Source: Terriglobia bacterium (GTDB lineage: Bacteria; Acidobacteriota; Terriglobia; Acidiferrales; UBA7541). Taken from it: a stretch of 40,868 nucleotides of DNA. Of the stretch, positions 40,523 to 40,868 are shown piece after piece. The position numbers were made by a program, and so were the translations under genes. How positions within the stretch are numbered: position 1 is the stretch's first letter; every line of letters starts with the position of its first letter. Where the stretch lies: positions 1 through 40,868 of the forward strand of contig JAIQGD010000020.1 in assembly GCA_020072765.1 (NCBI GenBank). The letters are read 5' to 3'. The notes under the pieces are model-generated. The model was not told the origin of the DNA. It saw only the letters and a program-made list of their open reading frames with translations, and did no database searches.

Positions 40523-40868
40523 TCAAGCGACGCCGGCGAAATCCGCCGCGGGCTCCTGATATGCGACTTCCAGTGCCGGCCGGGCCTTCGCCGCCTTGCG
40601 CAGCATCGCCTCAAACAGCACTTCGTCGAGAAGCTTGCGGATGCTCCCCTGATGGAAGCAGGACATTTCCCACACGCAGTGGCCATCATTGAATCGCGAG
40701 ATCCACCAGCGGTCGTCATCCGGATAGCGGCAGACGAAGGAGCGGGAACCGGTACCAAACAAAACGCGGGCCAATTCGAGGGGAACCCCCTCGGGGGGCT
40801 CGAGAATCACGAGATCGAATGCTTCGCTGCGGAGGAGTTGTGCCTCCTGGACCGAAGAATCCGCCGAG
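40523..40868 (-). CDS. Partial hypothetical protein, 5' end beyond the window
   Basis: A leftward frame open to the window edge, so its start is missing; an internal GTG at 40810 gives 95 residues but is probably not the start. The visible part reads ..EAQLLRSEAFDLVILEPPEG.. then a Trp/Cys-containing segment (YPDDDRWWISRFNDGHCVWEMSCFHQG) and a helical C-terminus. The first stretch faintly resembles the end of a receiver domain's third strand, but this is not enough for a family call. It converges with the alcohol dehydrogenase gene. Confidence 0.45.
   Translation of the reverse strand, partial: SADSSVQEAQLLRSEAFDLVILEPPEGVPLELARVLFGTGSRSFVCRYPDDDRWWISRFNDGHCVWEMSCFHQGSIRKLLDEVLFEAMLRKAAKARPALEVAYQEPAADFAGVA

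Noticed and set aside
1-40868. CRISPR arrays or cas genes
   Set aside because: No regularly spaced repeats of 24-40 nt and no Cas-like proteins were seen; the only direct repeats are two imperfect units at 19591-19677.

Overview
The window reads as a GC-rich bacterial chromosome segment, most likely from a soil-type member of the Acidobacteriota. That assignment is an inference from gene content: a large serine recombinase paired with a DUF2924 protein, a Ser/Thr kinase-fold protein, an ammonium transporter with an exported Ala/Pro-rich N-terminus, GAF-ANTAR and FixJ-type regulators, and a degenerate integrase-core transposase. No rRNA or taxonomic marker is present, so it stays tentative.

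Layout. (1) 1-7.1 kb is a phage-like or mobile module. A leftward block holds a terminase large subunit, a DUF5681 protein, a ParB-DNA methyltransferase fusion and a small hypothetical. A divergent rightward block holds DUF2924, a large serine recombinase and a protein resembling a sigma-70 factor. The left end is cut by the window. (2) 7.1-8.1 kb has no convincing gene but carries a clean 3' half of a tRNA-Pro(CGG) and a second, weaker tRNA-like 3' piece. Both suggest integration scars. (3) 8.1-19.2 kb is a long leftward run. It encodes a pseudokinase, a FixJ-type response regulator, a GAF-ANTAR RNA-binding regulator, three small membrane or accessory proteins, an ammonium transporter, a TPR-like protein, a frameshifted cation:proton antiporter and a Na+/K+-ATPase-like P-type pump. 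It looks like a signalling plus nitrogen/ion-homeostasis locus. (4) 19.2-20.2 kb is a junction with direct repeats and a transposase remnant. (5) 20.2-37.5 kb is a defence island. It contains a tightly coupled four-gene rightward operon (type III-like Res, Mod, DUF429 RNase H-like protein, RelE-fold/UvrD helicase), a 1770-residue leftward nuclease-STAND NTPase resembling Avs/AVAST immune sensors, a tRNA-Ser(UGA), and a 726-residue protein fusing an Mrr-like nuclease to a PIN-like domain. (6) 37.5 kb to the end returns to ordinary genes: a DEAD-box RNA helicase with a strong terminator, a zinc alcohol dehydrogenase and a partial hypothetical.

How they work together. The four-gene operon has gaps or overlaps of 4 nt or less at every junction, so it probably acts as one unit: modification and restriction plus two nucleic-acid processing enzymes. 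The STAND protein and the Mrr-PIN protein have their own transcription directions and are probably independent defence modules placed around the tRNA-Ser. In the 8-19 kb block, the ANTAR regulator sits directly upstream of the ammonium-transporter cluster, and the spacer contains adjacent hairpins that could be a regulated leader. All functional statements are read from motifs by eye; no database search was run.
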